NCBI RefSeq assembly: GCF_014697475.1
Contig: NZ_JACJRV010000002.1
Span: 247,515 to 311,514, forward strand
Direction: 5' to 3'
Source of the DNA: Nostoc sp. FACHB-152
GTDB taxonomy: Bacteria; Cyanobacteriota; Cyanobacteriia; Cyanobacteriales; Nostocaceae
Length of the DNA: 64,000 nt
Shown: positions 1 to 9,327 of the stretch, one piece after another
Numbering within the stretch: position 1 is the stretch's first letter
Layout of the letters: every line of letters starts with the position of its first letter
Program-made: the position numbers and the translations under genes
The notes under the pieces: generated by a model
Told to the model about the DNA's origin: nothing
Databases searched by the model: none
The model's input: only the letters and a program-made list of their open reading frames with translations

Positions 1-1255
1 CAATGAGGCGGACTGGATTACCTTCTTCATCCCAGATAGCTTTTGCCCGTGAGCGAAACCAACCATAACTGCCATCTTGGCGACGCAGCCGATATTCAGC
101 ATGATAATCTGGAGCTTGTCTCGACAGATAAGCCTCTTGTTGTGCTATGACACTTTCTAAGTCTTCAGGATGAATGCGGATGCTCCATTCATCATCACTA
201 TTGCTCAGTTCGTGGCGTTGATATCCTAACATCTCATACCAACGATCAGACCGGAAGGTTTGATTAGTCGATATATCCCAATCCCAAATGGCTTCATCTG
301 TACCGGCGATCGCTAATTGCCAACGTTCTTCATTGCGCTGCAAGGTTTCTTCTGCTTGAATGCGATCGCGTAGCGCAGCTTGCTGTTCAGTGATATCAAC
401 ACTAGTACCTGTAACAATCCAGCAGTTAGCTTGTGCATCATAGCGAGAGGCATAGGTAGCACCAATCCAACGCCAGGAGTTATCTTTGTGAGCAAATCGA
501 TACTCGACTTTGATTGTGCGTCCAGCAAAAATATCGGTAAATAATGGCTTGATTACTGTTTCCATATCCTGTGGATGCACGCGCGACATCCACAAGTTTG
601 TATCGGACATAATTTCTTTGGGTGTATAGCCAAAGAGAGTCTCACTGCCGACAGATTGATAAATATACTCTGCATGACGATTAGGGAACAGTCGAAAACT
701 AACAATTGATGTAGCGATCGCACTGTTGAGAATATCATTTAACGTAGTTTCCCTTTCTAACAGCAATTTCGTCATTTCCTGACACAGAGAGACTTCTCGT
801 TCTATCTCTGCGGTTTTAGCATCAATCGTTTGCTGGAGATTTTCAACCACAGTAGACAATTCAATGGCGTTGATGATCCCTAATGCATTAGGTGTGATCA
901 CATCTAGCACTTGTCCTTGATTGTCGATTACAGGTAAGTGGCGAATGCAATGCTGGTGAAATAGTTGCCGAATAGACGAAAAATTCTCTGCCTCTTCTTG
1001 ACTGACTGTGATTACAGGTTGAGACATGAGTTGAGCAATTGCCATGTCCGCAAAAGATATATTATTAGCAAGCGATCGCACAACATCTCGTTCTGTGAAA
1101 ATGCCAACTAATTTCTCTTGCTGAAAAACCAGCGCATAGCTAGTTTGCGCTTGATTCATCAGCTGGATGACATCAAATACAGATGTATTATGGGAAACTT
1201 TTAGCAATAACTGTTGATAGTTTTCATCCAAGAGACACAGTTCAGCAATATCCAT
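1..1255 (-). CDS. CBS-CBS-PAS-PAS signalling protein, N-terminal part (runs off window)
   Basis: The minus-strand frame is open from an ATG at 1255 to the window edge (418 codons). A stop lies five codons upstream of that ATG, so this is the likely start. Residues about 15-130 form a pair of CBS domains, which usually bind adenosyl nucleotides; GIFTERDVV is visible in the first. A helical linker at about 135-170 follows. Then come two PAS/PAC units of the PAS_3 type: about 175-300, ending in VTGTSVDITEQQA, and about 315 onward, with IWDWDISTNQTFRSDRWYEM and the PAC-like AEYRLRRQDGSYGWFR. The output domain lies outside the window. In Nostocales such proteins usually end in more PAS/GAF units and a histidine kinase or a GGDEF domain, so the output cannot be stated. 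No ribosome binding site is obvious. Confidence 0.85.
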   Translation of the reverse strand, partial: MDIAELCLLDENYQQLLLKVSHNTSVFDVIQLMNQAQTSYALVFQQEKLVGIFTERDVVRSLANNISFADMAIAQLMSQPVITVSQEEAENFSSIRQLFHQHCIRHLPVIDNQGQVLDVITPNALGIINAIELSTVVENLQQTIDAKTAEIEREVSLCQEMTKLLLERETTLNDILNSAIATSIVSFRLFPNRHAEYIYQSVGSETLFGYTPKEIMSDTNLWMSRVHPQDMETVIKPLFTDIFAGRTIKVEYRFAHKDNSWRWIGATYASRYDAQANCWIVTGTSVDITEQQAALRDRIQAEETLQRNEERWQLAIAGTDEAIWDWDISTNQTFRSDRWYEMLGYQRHELSNSDDEWSIRIHPEDLESVIAQQEAYLSRQAPDYHAEYRLRRQDGSYGWFRSRAKAIWDEEGNPVRLI

Positions 1256-1674
1256 CTCAATCAGTGGTTATTGGGCAACAGAAGTCAATCTTAAGGAAGA
1301 TTAGGCGTTTATGCCACTTATGTTAACTTGATGGGTTTTGTACTTGGATGTGAAAATTTGAAAACTTAACCCTCTGCGGGAGAGGGAATAGGCTAGGACT
1401 TACGCACTGAAGCCTGAAACCTAGATCCCCCCTACCTTTTCAAGGGGGGAATTTTTCTTCAAGTCCCCCTTTTTAAGGGCAGCCAGCGCCGTGGGCGGGT
1501 TTCCCGACTTGAGGCGACTGGCGTGGATTTAGGGGGATCAGAGGATTTGTGTGTACACGGTAGCTTTACAAGGGAAGGGTTAGGGTGGGGCGATCGCACC
1601 ACATCCTCAAAAAGAAAACAGATGGATAAAATTTACCCATCTGTAGCTAGTAAGCGGAGGTATAAACTTGTGTA
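1256..1674. other. Gene-free spacer with dispersed repeats
   Basis: No coding potential is seen. The stretch holds CCCCCT/AGGGGG-rich repeat modules (about 1424-1475 and 1525-1540) and a GC-rich palindromic module at about 1480-1530 (GGGCGGGTTTCCCGACTTG). At 1543-1563 a segment contains TTGTGTGTACACGGTAG, one mismatch from the right terminal inverted repeat of the MITE at 57269-57502. No matching left end is visible here, so this looks like a solo or decayed end. Confidence 0.6.
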
Positions 1675-2241
1675 TTAATTAGCGTGTGCTAGTTGTGGAG
1701 ATTCAATCGCAGAAAATTTCACAGCTTTGACGAATTCTTGCAGCACATCTTTCAGCCGTTGTTCGAGTTCTTCATCTAGCTGGACGCTATCATCAGGTTG
1801 CTTTTGAATTTGTTTGTCTACTGCATACACGGTGGCGAGAATATGCCTTGCACCTAACTCCCCAAGGATGGGTTTCAGGGCATATTCAATAGCTAACAAA
1901 TGGGCAATTGTGCCACCAGTCGCCAGAGGTAACACAACTTTTCCGGTCAATGATTTTTGCGGGAGTAGGTCTAAAAATGCTTTAAGTACGCCTGTGTAAG
2001 CAGCTTTGTAGATTGGGGTGGCAATAATTACACCGTCTGCTTGGGCTAATAAAGCTTTGGGTTGTTCTAAGGCAGGGCTGTCATACTTGCCAAACACTAA
2101 ATCTTCCGCAGGTAAATCGCGCACAGAAATAATGTCTATATGCAAGCCTTCTGTTTCTAAGATTTTGGCGGCATATTCCAAAATACCGTAGGTTCTTGAA
2201 GGATGGGAAGGACTACCAGCGATCGCTAGAATCCGAGTCAT
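1675..2241 (-). CDS. ssuE: NADPH-dependent FMN reductase (SsuE family)
   Basis: This 188-residue flavodoxin-fold protein supplies reduced FMN to a partner monooxygenase. The FMN phosphate-binding loop GSPSHPSRTYG is at residues 9-19, and the family segment ATPIYKAAYTGVLKAFLD at about 74-91 contains the conserved P-I-Y. Length is normal for SsuE. It is the last gene of a minus-strand run ssuD, beta-CA-like, ssuE with gaps of about 30 nt, so co-transcription is likely. SsuE would reduce FMN with NAD(P)H and pass FMNH2 to SsuD, releasing sulfite from alkanesulfonates during sulfur limitation. No sulfonate ABC transporter genes are in the window. Family assignment is firm; the sulfonate role rests on the neighbouring ssuD. 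Confidence 0.9.
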   Translation of the reverse strand: MTRILAIAGSPSHPSRTYGILEYAAKILETEGLHIDIISVRDLPAEDLVFGKYDSPALEQPKALLAQADGVIIATPIYKAAYTGVLKAFLDLLPQKSLTGKVVLPLATGGTIAHLLAIEYALKPILGELGARHILATVYAVDKQIQKQPDDSVQLDEELEQRLKDVLQEFVKAVKFSAIESPQLAHAN

Positions 2242-2271
2242 GTAATTAAACTCCTAATTTATACAATTAAT

Positions 2272-2877
2272 TCACGGTGATTTTGTCTTGTTGGTCTGCA
2301 TAGCCTCGGCTGTGTTGACCTTCTCACTCAGTCGTTCGTAGGGACGGCGTAAACTCATAGTCTCGACTTCCCAGATGTAGCCATGAATCACCACATCATC
2401 GGGAATCAAGGGAGATTTACGTAGTAATTCCACCTGCTGTTTGCAGATTTCGTCCACATCGGTAAACGTTTTAATCCATCTAGAAAAAACGCCTTTTGGT
2501 AGTTTCAACTCTGGTAAGGCGGGATCGACTGCAACTTCATCCACATCAATACCTCGGCTGCGTAAAATCTCACTCAACAAGTCTCCGGAAGCTGTCATCA
2601 TGCCGCACTCGGTATGGTTAATCACAATAATTTCTTTGCTGTTAAAAAACTGTGTGGTTAACATCGCTGACCGAATGGCATCATCTGTAACTAACCCGCC
2701 AGCATTGCGGAAAATATGTGCATCTCCTTCCGCAATGCCTAAGGCTTTTTCGACTGGTAAACGTTCATCCATGCAGGCTAATACCCACAAGCGTTTATTG
2801 TTGGGTATGCCTAACTGCCGCCGCAATGCCCAAGCTTCTTTTTGGGCAAGTTTTTCGTCAATTTGTTGATGCAACAT
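2272..2877 (-). CDS. Beta-carbonic-anhydrase-like zinc enzyme inside ssu operon
   Basis: A 201-residue beta-class carbonic anhydrase family protein. The zinc and active-site residues are present: C35-x-D37-x-R39 in ACMDER, then RNAGG at 57-61 and H88-x-x-C91 in HTECGMM. The pattern ACMDxR, RNAG, VTDD, HHT/NHTxCGM resembles the small clade that, from family knowledge, includes mycobacterial Rv1284-type enzymes and carbonyl sulfide/CS2 hydrolases, rather than carboxysomal CcaA. It sits between ssuD (28-nt gap) and ssuE (30-nt gap) on the same strand. CO2 hydration is the default prediction. COS or CS2 hydrolysis is an alternative raised by the sulfur context and is inference. Confidence 0.85.
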   Translation of the reverse strand: MLHQQIDEKLAQKEAWALRRQLGIPNNKRLWVLACMDERLPVEKALGIAEGDAHIFRNAGGLVTDDAIRSAMLTTQFFNSKEIIVINHTECGMMTASGDLLSEILRSRGIDVDEVAVDPALPELKLPKGVFSRWIKTFTDVDEICKQQVELLRKSPLIPDDVVIHGYIWEVETMSLRRPYERLSEKVNTAEAMQTNKTKSP

Positions 2878-2905
2878 AGCGGCTAATCTCCCATTCCTTT
2901 ATTCA

Positions 2906-4066
2906 TTAGGATATGGACGCAGCTTTTGGCTGACGCTGCTGCTTAAGGAATTCTTCATTAGCGACAATCTCGCCAAAGGGACTTAAGACGTGTTGTTCCT
3001 CGACTTTGGGCAAGTTCTCTAACGGTAAACGCCCAAATAATAATTCAGCAACGCGATAGGCTTCTTCTAAATGCGGATAGCCGGAAAGAATAAAAGTATC
3101 AATACCCAAGTCTGCATATTCCAACATTCTGGCGGCGACTGTATCGGGATCGCCTACTAAAGCTGTACCTGCACCACCCCGGACTAATCCCACACCAGCC
3201 CACAAATTCGGACTAATTTCTAAAGCTTCCCGACTGCCTTTGTGTAACTGACTCATGCGGCGTTGCCCTTCAGAATCCATCCTCGCATAAACTGTTTGGG
3301 CTTTGGAAATGGCTTCATCATCTACATAGCGAATCAATTGATTGGCTGCGTCCCAAGCTTCACTCTCGGTTTCGCGCACAATTACGTGCAGACGAATGCC
3401 AAACCGCAAACTTCTACCTTCAATCTTTGCAAGTCTGCGAACTGCGGCAATCTTCTCGGCAACTTGCGCGGGAGGTTCACCCCAAGTTAAGTAAACATCG
3501 ACGTGCTTGGCGGCGATTTTTTGGGCAATAGCCGAGGAACCACCAAACCACAATGGCGGATAGGGTTTCTGCACAGGTGGAAACAGAATTTTGCCATCTT
3601 GAATATCTAGGTAGTCACCTTTGAGGTTAACTGTTTCGCTATTGACAAGCGATCGCCATACCGTCAAAAATTCATCTGTTAATTCATAACGCGCATCATG
3701 GCTCAAATGCAAGCCATCTCCGGCCGCTTCCACAGGATCGCCACCAGTCACAACATTAATCAACAACCTGCCCCCAGAAAGGCGGTCAAAAGTCGCCGCC
3801 ATTCTTGCGGCTAAAGTTGGCGACATCAACCCCGGACGTATCGCCACTAAAAAACGCATCCGTTGGGTTAAAGATACTAAAGTTGATGCCACAACCCAGG
3901 CATCTTCGCAAGACTTACCCGTTGGTAACAAAGCCCCTGTATAACCCAGGTCATCCACTGCCTGTGCAATTTGTCGAAAGTATGGAAAGCTAACAGACCT
4001 GCCGCCTGTGGCTGTTCCTAAGTAACGCCCATCGCCGTGGGTAGGGATGAACCATAGTAGCTGCAT
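2906..4066 (-). CDS. ssuD: FMNH2-dependent alkanesulfonate monooxygenase
   Basis: This 386-residue protein has the bacterial luciferase-like TIM-barrel fold. It starts with [17 protein letters not shown], typical of SsuD, and contains [21 protein letters not shown]-type, NVVTGGDP and [10 protein letters not shown] segments seen across the SsuD family. It cleaves the C-S bond of alkanesulfonates using FMNH2 and O2, giving an aldehyde and sulfite. It is first in the run ssuD, beta-CA-like, ssuE, and the reductase partner is two genes downstream. The C-terminal tail after about residue 360 is longer than the roughly 381-residue E. coli enzyme by only a few residues. The 133-nt upstream gap to the cyclase-family gene is room for its own promoter, but no regulator site was recognised. 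Confidence 0.95.
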   Translation of the reverse strand: MQLLWFIPTHGDGRYLGTATGGRSVSFPYFRQIAQAVDDLGYTGALLPTGKSCEDAWVVASTLVSLTQRMRFLVAIRPGLMSPTLAARMAATFDRLSGGRLLINVVTGGDPVEAAGDGLHLSHDARYELTDEFLTVWRSLVNSETVNLKGDYLDIQDGKILFPPVQKPYPPLWFGGSSAIAQKIAAKHVDVYLTWGEPPAQVAEKIAAVRRLAKIEGRSLRFGIRLHVIVRETESEAWDAANQLIRYVDDEAISKAQTVYARMDSEGQRRMSQLHKGSREALEISPNLWAGVGLVRGGAGTALVGDPDTVAARMLEYADLGIDTFILSGYPHLEEAYRVAELLFGRLPLENLPKVEEQHVLSPFGEIVANEEFLKQQRQPKAASIS

Positions 4067-4199
4067 GAATCCTATCCTTATTAAAAGCGGTATCTCTATC
4101 GAATTACCGTATTTTATCTTGGATAAGAGTATTGCATATCCTACTTAGGTAAGCAAGAGATTTTTGAAAATAGGGGCTAGGGGTTAGGAATTATAAAAG

Positions 4200-4901
4200 T
4201 TAAGGCACAAAAGCCAACACGCCCACAGGAGAACCAGAACCACCACGTAGTCTTAGAGGTGCGATCGCTAATGTAGTACCCTTGGGTGGTAGTTGGTCTA
4301 AATTGGAGAGATTTTCTAGGACAATACCAGACTGTGCCAATACCAGACGGTTAGTAGCAAAACTACTATCATGTCCAGGGTCTACTCCATGAGTATCAAT
4401 TCCCACGCCGACAATTTGCCGTTGGTTGAGTAAAAACTGCGTAGCATCGCTGCTAAACCCTGGAAAGTGCATCATCCCTTGACTATCCTGGTTAAAGAAT
4501 GCGCGTCTATCTCCCCACTTGTGTTGCCAGCCAGTGTAAAGTAACACTAGACTACCGCTGGCGATTTCGCCATGTTCTGCTTCCCAAGCCAAAATATCGG
4601 CAATAGTTAAAGCGTAATCAGAATTTTTAGCTGCGGCTATGCAGATATCGATAACAACCGTCGGCACAATCAACGATTCAGCAGAGTATTTGTCTATACT
4701 TGCACCATCAGCGAAAAAACTATTGGCGGCATTAATATGAGTCGCGCTATGTTCCCCCAAAGAAAAACGCCGCAAATAATAACCATCATCAGGAATTTCG
4801 GCAACAGTCGTAAATTCTACTGGCGGGTCGCCTGGCCATTGAGGGATATTTCTGTCAATGACATGGCTAAGGTGGATAACTCGTGAGTAGGTAATGTGCA
4901 T
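4200..4901 (-). CDS. Cyclase-family (kynurenine-formamidase-like) metal hydrolase
   Basis: A 233-residue member of the putative cyclase family (PF04199 type). Family landmarks are HLSHVIDRNIPQWPGDPP near the N terminus, GEHSATHINAANSFF where the usual metal motif HxGTHxDxPxHF is expected, and GVDTHGVDPGHDSSF-like residues further on. The metal motif is degenerate here: G is replaced by S-A and the Asp by Asn, so hydrolase activity is uncertain. It lies upstream of ssuD on the same strand but 133 nt away, so membership of that operon is doubtful. The upstream flank carries the short repeat TGGTCATTTG/TGGTCAATGG common in spacers here. The substrate cannot be predicted. Confidence 0.8.
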   Translation of the reverse strand: MHITYSRVIHLSHVIDRNIPQWPGDPPVEFTTVAEIPDDGYYLRRFSLGEHSATHINAANSFFADGASIDKYSAESLIVPTVVIDICIAAAKNSDYALTIADILAWEAEHGEIASGSLVLLYTGWQHKWGDRRAFFNQDSQGMMHFPGFSSDATQFLLNQRQIVGVGIDTHGVDPGHDSSFATNRLVLAQSGIVLENLSNLDQLPPKGTTLAIAPLRLRGGSGSPVGVLAFVP

Positions 4902-4976
4902 AAATGGTCAATGGTCATTTGTCCTTTGTCATGTATGATTTATCTTTCTTACTTATCACTTCTACGCCCTTTCTTA

Positions 4977-7967
4977 TCACTGACTAGGTGCGGTTGCATC
5001 TTCAAAAGGACGCACAATAGGCGGTGTGGGTGTAATTTTTGGTTGGAAGATGCCTTGTAATGCTTGTTCTAGAGTTTGCGCCATCACAATACGGTTTTCA
5101 TAAGCCACAACTACCCGCACTAAGGTGGGCAAACTGTTTTGTGTGGCTTCTAAGTAAATAGGCTCAACATACAATAAAGATTGCTCGATGGGAATGACTA
5201 ATAAATTGCCTTGAATTGCCCTAGACCCCTGGCGGTTCCATAAAGAAATTTGCTGCGAAATTACTGGGTCTTGGTTAATGCGTGCCTCAATTTGTTCTGT
5301 CCCGTAAACGAGGCGTTCTTTAGGAAATATATATAACATGAGCTTACCGTAATTGTCACCATCCGATCGCGCTGCTAACCAAGCAATTAAATTTGTGCGT
5401 TGCCTGGGGGTGTAAGGTAACAGTAAAAGAAATTCTTCAAAAGGTACGGTAGGTAAGCTGGTGATTAAATAATATGCTTCGACTGGGCGCGCTTGGTTGC
5501 CATAGATTTCGTTGGGGATTTGCCACTGGTCTTCCCGGTTGTAAAATACTTGGGGGTCAGTCATGTGATAAGTTATCAACTGCTCGGCTTGGATTTGGAA
5601 AAAGTCAACCGGGTAGCGGACATGACTGCGGAGAGTGGCTGGCATCGCACTCAGGGGCTTAAACATCTGAGGAAGGATGCTGGCCCATGTATTAATGATT
5701 GGATCTTTGGGGTCAGCAATATAAAAATTAACAGTGCCGTTGTAAGCATCAATCACTACTTTGACGGAGTTGCGAATGTAATTAATGCTATTTTTGCCAG
5801 GGTCAGAATAAGGATAGCGATCGCTGGTAGTATAAGCATCAATAATCCAGTACAAATTATTTTTGATCCTGGGAAAATCAGAGTTAGCATCGGCAGCGAC
5901 TAGATAAGGGTCACTATCAAATTTCAGAAAAGGTGCGATCGCTCGAATCCGTTGATTGATATTGCGTCGAAACAACACTTTTGTATCAGGCAAAAAGTCG
6001 CGGGTGAACAGCATTTGCCAATCTTTCAAATACATGGCAAATAACCAGCGTCGCCACCCAGTTCCAATCGAAACGCCACCTAGCCCATCATAGATGTTGT
6101 AAGCATTATCGCTGCCACTGGGATAATCTAATTCCCTGGCTCTGGTGCCAGTCATTACATATGTATTCGTAATCTCACCGTAATAAATTCGCGGTAGTCC
6201 AATTGGAATGCTGTTCCGAATACCTTCACTAGAGGTTGTAAGTGCGCTATCTTCATTACTAGCAATATCTTTGACAAAGTATTCTGGTAATCCACCCGGC
6301 CCGACTGTATTCACAGGACTAACTGTGAATCCGTAGCCATGTGTATAAATTAGATGCTGGTTTACCCATGTCTGCGCCTGCTGCGGTACAGCAGTATAGT
6401 CTAATTCCCTTGCAGCAATTAATACTTGTCGTTTTTCTGCTGAGGTTGATGTTGCTTCAGGTGCTATTGATCTGTCTGAAGTTGCATCAGTTGCTAGAGT
6501 ATACCGATCAATATCAGCATCAGGAAAGCGGTAGTAGGGGCGGATTTGTTGCAATTGGCGGTTAGTATCTAATAGGGGTCGCTGATCCCACAGACGAATA
6601 TTCCGAATTGTCAAGGCATTAGCTTGGATATCAGCTTCAGTTAAAGTTCCTTGAGGGTTAAAGGTTCTAGCATCAATAATCTCTAAATCAAATGCTTGGC
6701 GAGTTAAGGCAATAGTACGTTGAATGTAAGGTTCTTCTCGCTGTAATTCGTTAGGCAAGACGATTAAATATTGCACTACAGTTGGTAAGACTACGCCAGC
6801 AGCCACACCAACTACCAAATAAATGCCTAAGCCATAAACTACCAAGTAACGATAACGAGATGTAAATCGCCAAAAAACTGTGCGCCATAGGAGGTAAAAG
6901 GCGATCGCAACTGCCAGAACACACAAAACGGTGTAGGCTGGTAACTGAGCATTGACATCGCTATAACTAGCACCATAACTCACGCCCTGTCTGGAATACA
7001 CTAACTCATAACAACTCAGCCAATAACTCAAGGCTACCAACAACATCAATAAGCCACCCATACCATACAAATGACGCTGCTGCTGGGAGGAAAACCCTAG
7101 AAAAATCCCTTGGCTTAAGCTGTCTGCTGAGAGTAGGTAAGTAAGGCTAACGGCTACAAAACCAAATAGAAATAAACCCATCAACCAGAGTTCGAGTAAT
7201 TCCCAGGCTGGTAGAGAAAAGATATAGAAGCTAATATCATGTCCAAATAAAGGCTCAGAATAGTTAAAAGCAGTAGGATGAAAATATTGCAGGACTTTTG
7301 CCCAGTTATGGGCAACTATCCAACCAAATAGGAGACTGAATACACAGGCGATCGCTGTCAGTAAAAGTCGGGGATAAATTAAAATAGCGATCGCTACTCC
7401 TGCAACCAAGCCAATAGATAAAACTTGACTAGAAATCTGCGTTCCTAACTGCCAAATTGTTTCTAGCCGGAATACAGACAAAACAGGTAGCTCAACTTTT
7501 TTGACAGAAGCTTGCCAATATACCACAGCAATCTGACCGTAGTGAGCCAGCATTAACCCTACCAACAAGCTCAATATCAAAACTAGAGTTAGTAACCACC
7601 GCAAATTTAAAGGCAGGGTGTGTGTATAAGTGATGTGGCGATCGTGAATTTTTGCATATTGAGGACTGAGGAAGTTTTTTAGTTCAGCCTTCAGCCCTCC
7701 TTCTTCAAAAACAATTTCTTCTGTTTTCAAAGTGGGAGAATATTTCAGCCGTTGGGCTAAAAATAAATTGCCAAACAAGTAGGCTGCACTGATACCAGTT
7801 ACTACCAACCATAAAGCAACCTTAGTTACCACCCTCAATAAGAATACTTGCAGATAGCCGACTTCTTGGAACCAAAAAATTTCCGCTCCTAGACGGGAAC
7901 CTAAATCGAACAAGAACCACAGCCCTAGGAGGACTATTATGATTCGCCAGCACCATTTTTTTAACAT
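4977..7967 (-). CDS. UPF0182 family large membrane protein
   Basis: A 996-residue protein of the UPF0182/COG1615 family. The N-terminal third (about 1-400) holds about seven to nine hydrophobic membrane segments, starting with [15 protein letters not shown]. The long remainder is soluble and predicted extracytoplasmic, with family stretches such as [21 protein letters not shown] and [21 protein letters not shown]. The C terminus is proline-rich. Length matches family members (about 900-1000 residues). The molecular function is unknown. It appears to be monocistronic: the upstream GNAT gene ends 94 nt before it and the downstream cyclase-family gene starts 76 nt after. Confidence 0.9.
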   Translation of the reverse strand: MLKKWCWRIIIVLLGLWFLFDLGSRLGAEIFWFQEVGYLQVFLLRVVTKVALWLVVTGISAAYLFGNLFLAQRLKYSPTLKTEEIVFEEGGLKAELKNFLSPQYAKIHDRHITYTHTLPLNLRWLLTLVLILSLLVGLMLAHYGQIAVVYWQASVKKVELPVLSVFRLETIWQLGTQISSQVLSIGLVAGVAIAILIYPRLLLTAIACVFSLLFGWIVAHNWAKVLQYFHPTAFNYSEPLFGHDISFYIFSLPAWELLELWLMGLFLFGFVAVSLTYLLSADSLSQGIFLGFSSQQQRHLYGMGGLLMLLVALSYWLSCYELVYSRQGVSYGASYSDVNAQLPAYTVLCVLAVAIAFYLLWRTVFWRFTSRYRYLVVYGLGIYLVVGVAAGVVLPTVVQYLIVLPNELQREEPYIQRTIALTRQAFDLEIIDARTFNPQGTLTEADIQANALTIRNIRLWDQRPLLDTNRQLQQIRPYYRFPDADIDRYTLATDATSDRSIAPEATSTSAEKRQVLIAARELDYTAVPQQAQTWVNQHLIYTHGYGFTVSPVNTVGPGGLPEYFVKDIASNEDSALTTSSEGIRNSIPIGLPRIYYGEITNTYVMTGTRARELDYPSGSDNAYNIYDGLGGVSIGTGWRRWLFAMYLKDWQMLFTRDFLPDTKVLFRRNINQRIRAIAPFLKFDSDPYLVAADANSDFPRIKNNLYWIIDAYTTSDRYPYSDPGKNSINYIRNSVKVVIDAYNGTVNFYIADPKDPIINTWASILPQMFKPLSAMPATLRSHVRYPVDFFQIQAEQLITYHMTDPQVFYNREDQWQIPNEIYGNQARPVEAYYLITSLPTVPFEEFLLLLPYTPRQRTNLIAWLAARSDGDNYGKLMLYIFPKERLVYGTEQIEARINQDPVISQQISLWNRQGSRAIQGNLLVIPIEQSLLYVEPIYLEATQNSLPTLVRVVVAYENRIVMAQTLEQALQGIFQPKITPTPPIVRPFEDATAPSQ

Positions 7968-8060
7968 CTTTCGGTAGCTAACCTATCTGCACAGGACATC
8001 TTACAGCAGGGAATAGGGAACAGGGAAGAATTTTACTTATCATCTGTCACCTGTAACCTG

Positions 8061-8546
8061 TTACCTGTCACCTAAATCATTCGGAACCCATCTTAAAAAA
8101 CAACGATTACCTTCCTGTTGTGTGATTTCTGCACCCAGACGATGGTAAAAGTTTAGTCCCCGAATATTGCGCGCATCAGCATTCCAAGCTAGGTGAGTAC
8201 AATCATTTTCAGCAGCAATTTGAGCTAGTCGCATCATTAATGCGATTCCTGCGCCTTGACTTCTCATTTCTGCATCGACATACAAATCATCAAGCCAAAT
8301 GCTAGGTTGTCCTGCAAAGGATGAGTAGCGAAATCCATATAAAGCAAACCCAACCTCACACAGGGAAGTTTCGGCGAACAAAACGTAAGCAAAAGGAATT
8401 GCGCCAAACAGGGTTTTGTGTATTTTTCCTTCTGATACTTGCAATTCGCCAGTGAAAGCACCAATGTTGCGATCAAACTCTGCTTTTTTCTGGATAAATG
8501 AGAAAATTAGCGATACATCATCGGGAGTAGCTGTTCTGATTTTCAT
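8061..8546 (-). CDS. GNAT-family N-acetyltransferase
   Basis: A 161-residue single-domain acetyltransferase. It begins with the typical beta-1 MKIRTATPDDVSLIFSFIQ and carries the acetyl-CoA pyrophosphate loop RSQGAGIALM at about 95-104, preceded by LDDLYVDAEM. The order and length fit the diamine/spermidine acetyltransferase-like subgroup, but the substrate is unknown. It is on the minus strand with a cyclic-nucleotide-binding gene divergent upstream (about 150 nt shared promoter region). Just upstream of its start lies a small repeat with AACGCAGAGTTACGCAAAG and a following GCGCAGAG, related to the sequence that has invaded putA. Confidence 0.85.
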   Translation of the reverse strand: MKIRTATPDDVSLIFSFIQKKAEFDRNIGAFTGELQVSEGKIHKTLFGAIPFAYVLFAETSLCEVGFALYGFRYSSFAGQPSIWLDDLYVDAEMRSQGAGIALMMRLAQIAAENDCTHLAWNADARNIRGLNFYHRLGAEITQQEGNRCFLRWVPNDLGDR

Positions 8547-8700
8547 AATTTAAACGCAGAGTTACGCAAAGTTAGGCGCAGAGTATTTATTTGGAGAATT
8601 AGTTACTTAGTTATAATCTTTATCGGTTAATATGGCGATCGCATACTCAAGATACCAAAATTGCCTGATATTTTTAAGGTGTGAGACTTAACTCTAAATT

Positions 8701-9135
8701 ATGCTCAGTAGTGTTGACCGTTTGTTATTTGTGCGACGAGTCCCGATTTTTAAGGAATTACGGGATGATTTTATTGTGCGCCTGACTTCAGTGATGCATG
8801 AGTTGTCATTTCCGGCTAACTATACCATTTTTAGACAGGGTGAAGAAGGGCGATCGCTTTACATTGTGGTATCAGGTAGAGTTAAAGTTCATATTGGCAA
8901 TAAACTTTTGGCAGAAGTTGAACAGGGTAAATACTTTGGTGAAATGGCAGTATTTGATACTCAAACCCGTTCTGCTACCGCCACCACCCTAGAACCTTGT
9001 GAATGTCTAGAATTGACCCAAGAACAACTCTATGATGCTATTGAAGAAACTCCTGAAATAGCTGTCAATATTATTCGTGAACTATCGCGTCTAATTCGTA
9101 AATTGAATGACAGTATCGACGTGAATCATTCATAA
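8701..9135 (+). CDS. Single-domain cyclic-nucleotide-binding protein
   Basis: A 144-residue protein made almost entirely of one cNMP-binding (CAP effector) domain. It begins FVRRVPIFKELRDDFI, has the beta-roll FRQGEEGRSLYIVVSGRVKV, and the phosphate-binding cassette FGEMAVFDTQTRSATATT at about residues 80-97. The conserved Gly-Glu and the Arg that contact the cyclic phosphate are present, so ligand binding is plausible. There is no DNA-binding HTH and no other output domain, so it is not a CRP-type regulator by itself; it may act on a protein partner. It is convergent with the decayed DUF4058 tail and cobB. A nucleotide cyclase is encoded at 62.1 kb, but no link is shown. Confidence 0.88.
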   Translation: MLSSVDRLLFVRRVPIFKELRDDFIVRLTSVMHELSFPANYTIFRQGEEGRSLYIVVSGRVKVHIGNKLLAEVEQGKYFGEMAVFDTQTRSATATTLEPCECLELTQEQLYDAIEETPEIAVNIIRELSRLIRKLNDSIDVNHS

Positions 9136-9144
9136 AATCATAAT

Positions 9145-9327
9145 TTAATTGATCAAACTTTGCAGCCAAGTTTCATCTTCTGGAGATAACTTAGGAATAC
9201 AAGGTTGAGTGTAGTTAATAGCCAGTTCCAACCTAGCACAGTCATACACCCGATTTAATAAAGGTTGTAATTCTAACAATGGTTCTGGTTCTCCCTTACG
9301 CAGAGGAATGAGATATTGGTTAAAATC
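9145..9327 (-). pseudogene. Decayed C-terminal remnant of a DUF4058 gene
   Basis: Directly after the cobB stop (TGA at 9328-9330), and in the same frame, 60 sense codons continue to a TAA at 9145-9147. The translation includes YLIPLRKGEPEPLLELQPLL, NRVYDCARLELAINYTQP and LSPEDETWLQSLIN. This matches my knowledge of the C terminus of cyanobacterial DUF4058 proteins (PLxxGDPxPxLDLQxLLDRVYDRARYDLxIDY, then LSPEDxxW). No start codon or upstream part of that gene is present, so it is a fragment abutting the cobB 3' end. Read-through fusion to CobB is possible but unsupported. Confidence 0.7.

Noticed and set aside
5493-5903. 136-codon plus-strand frame within UPF0182
   Set aside because: It lies wholly inside the UPF0182 coding region, whose protein sequence is well conserved with the family.
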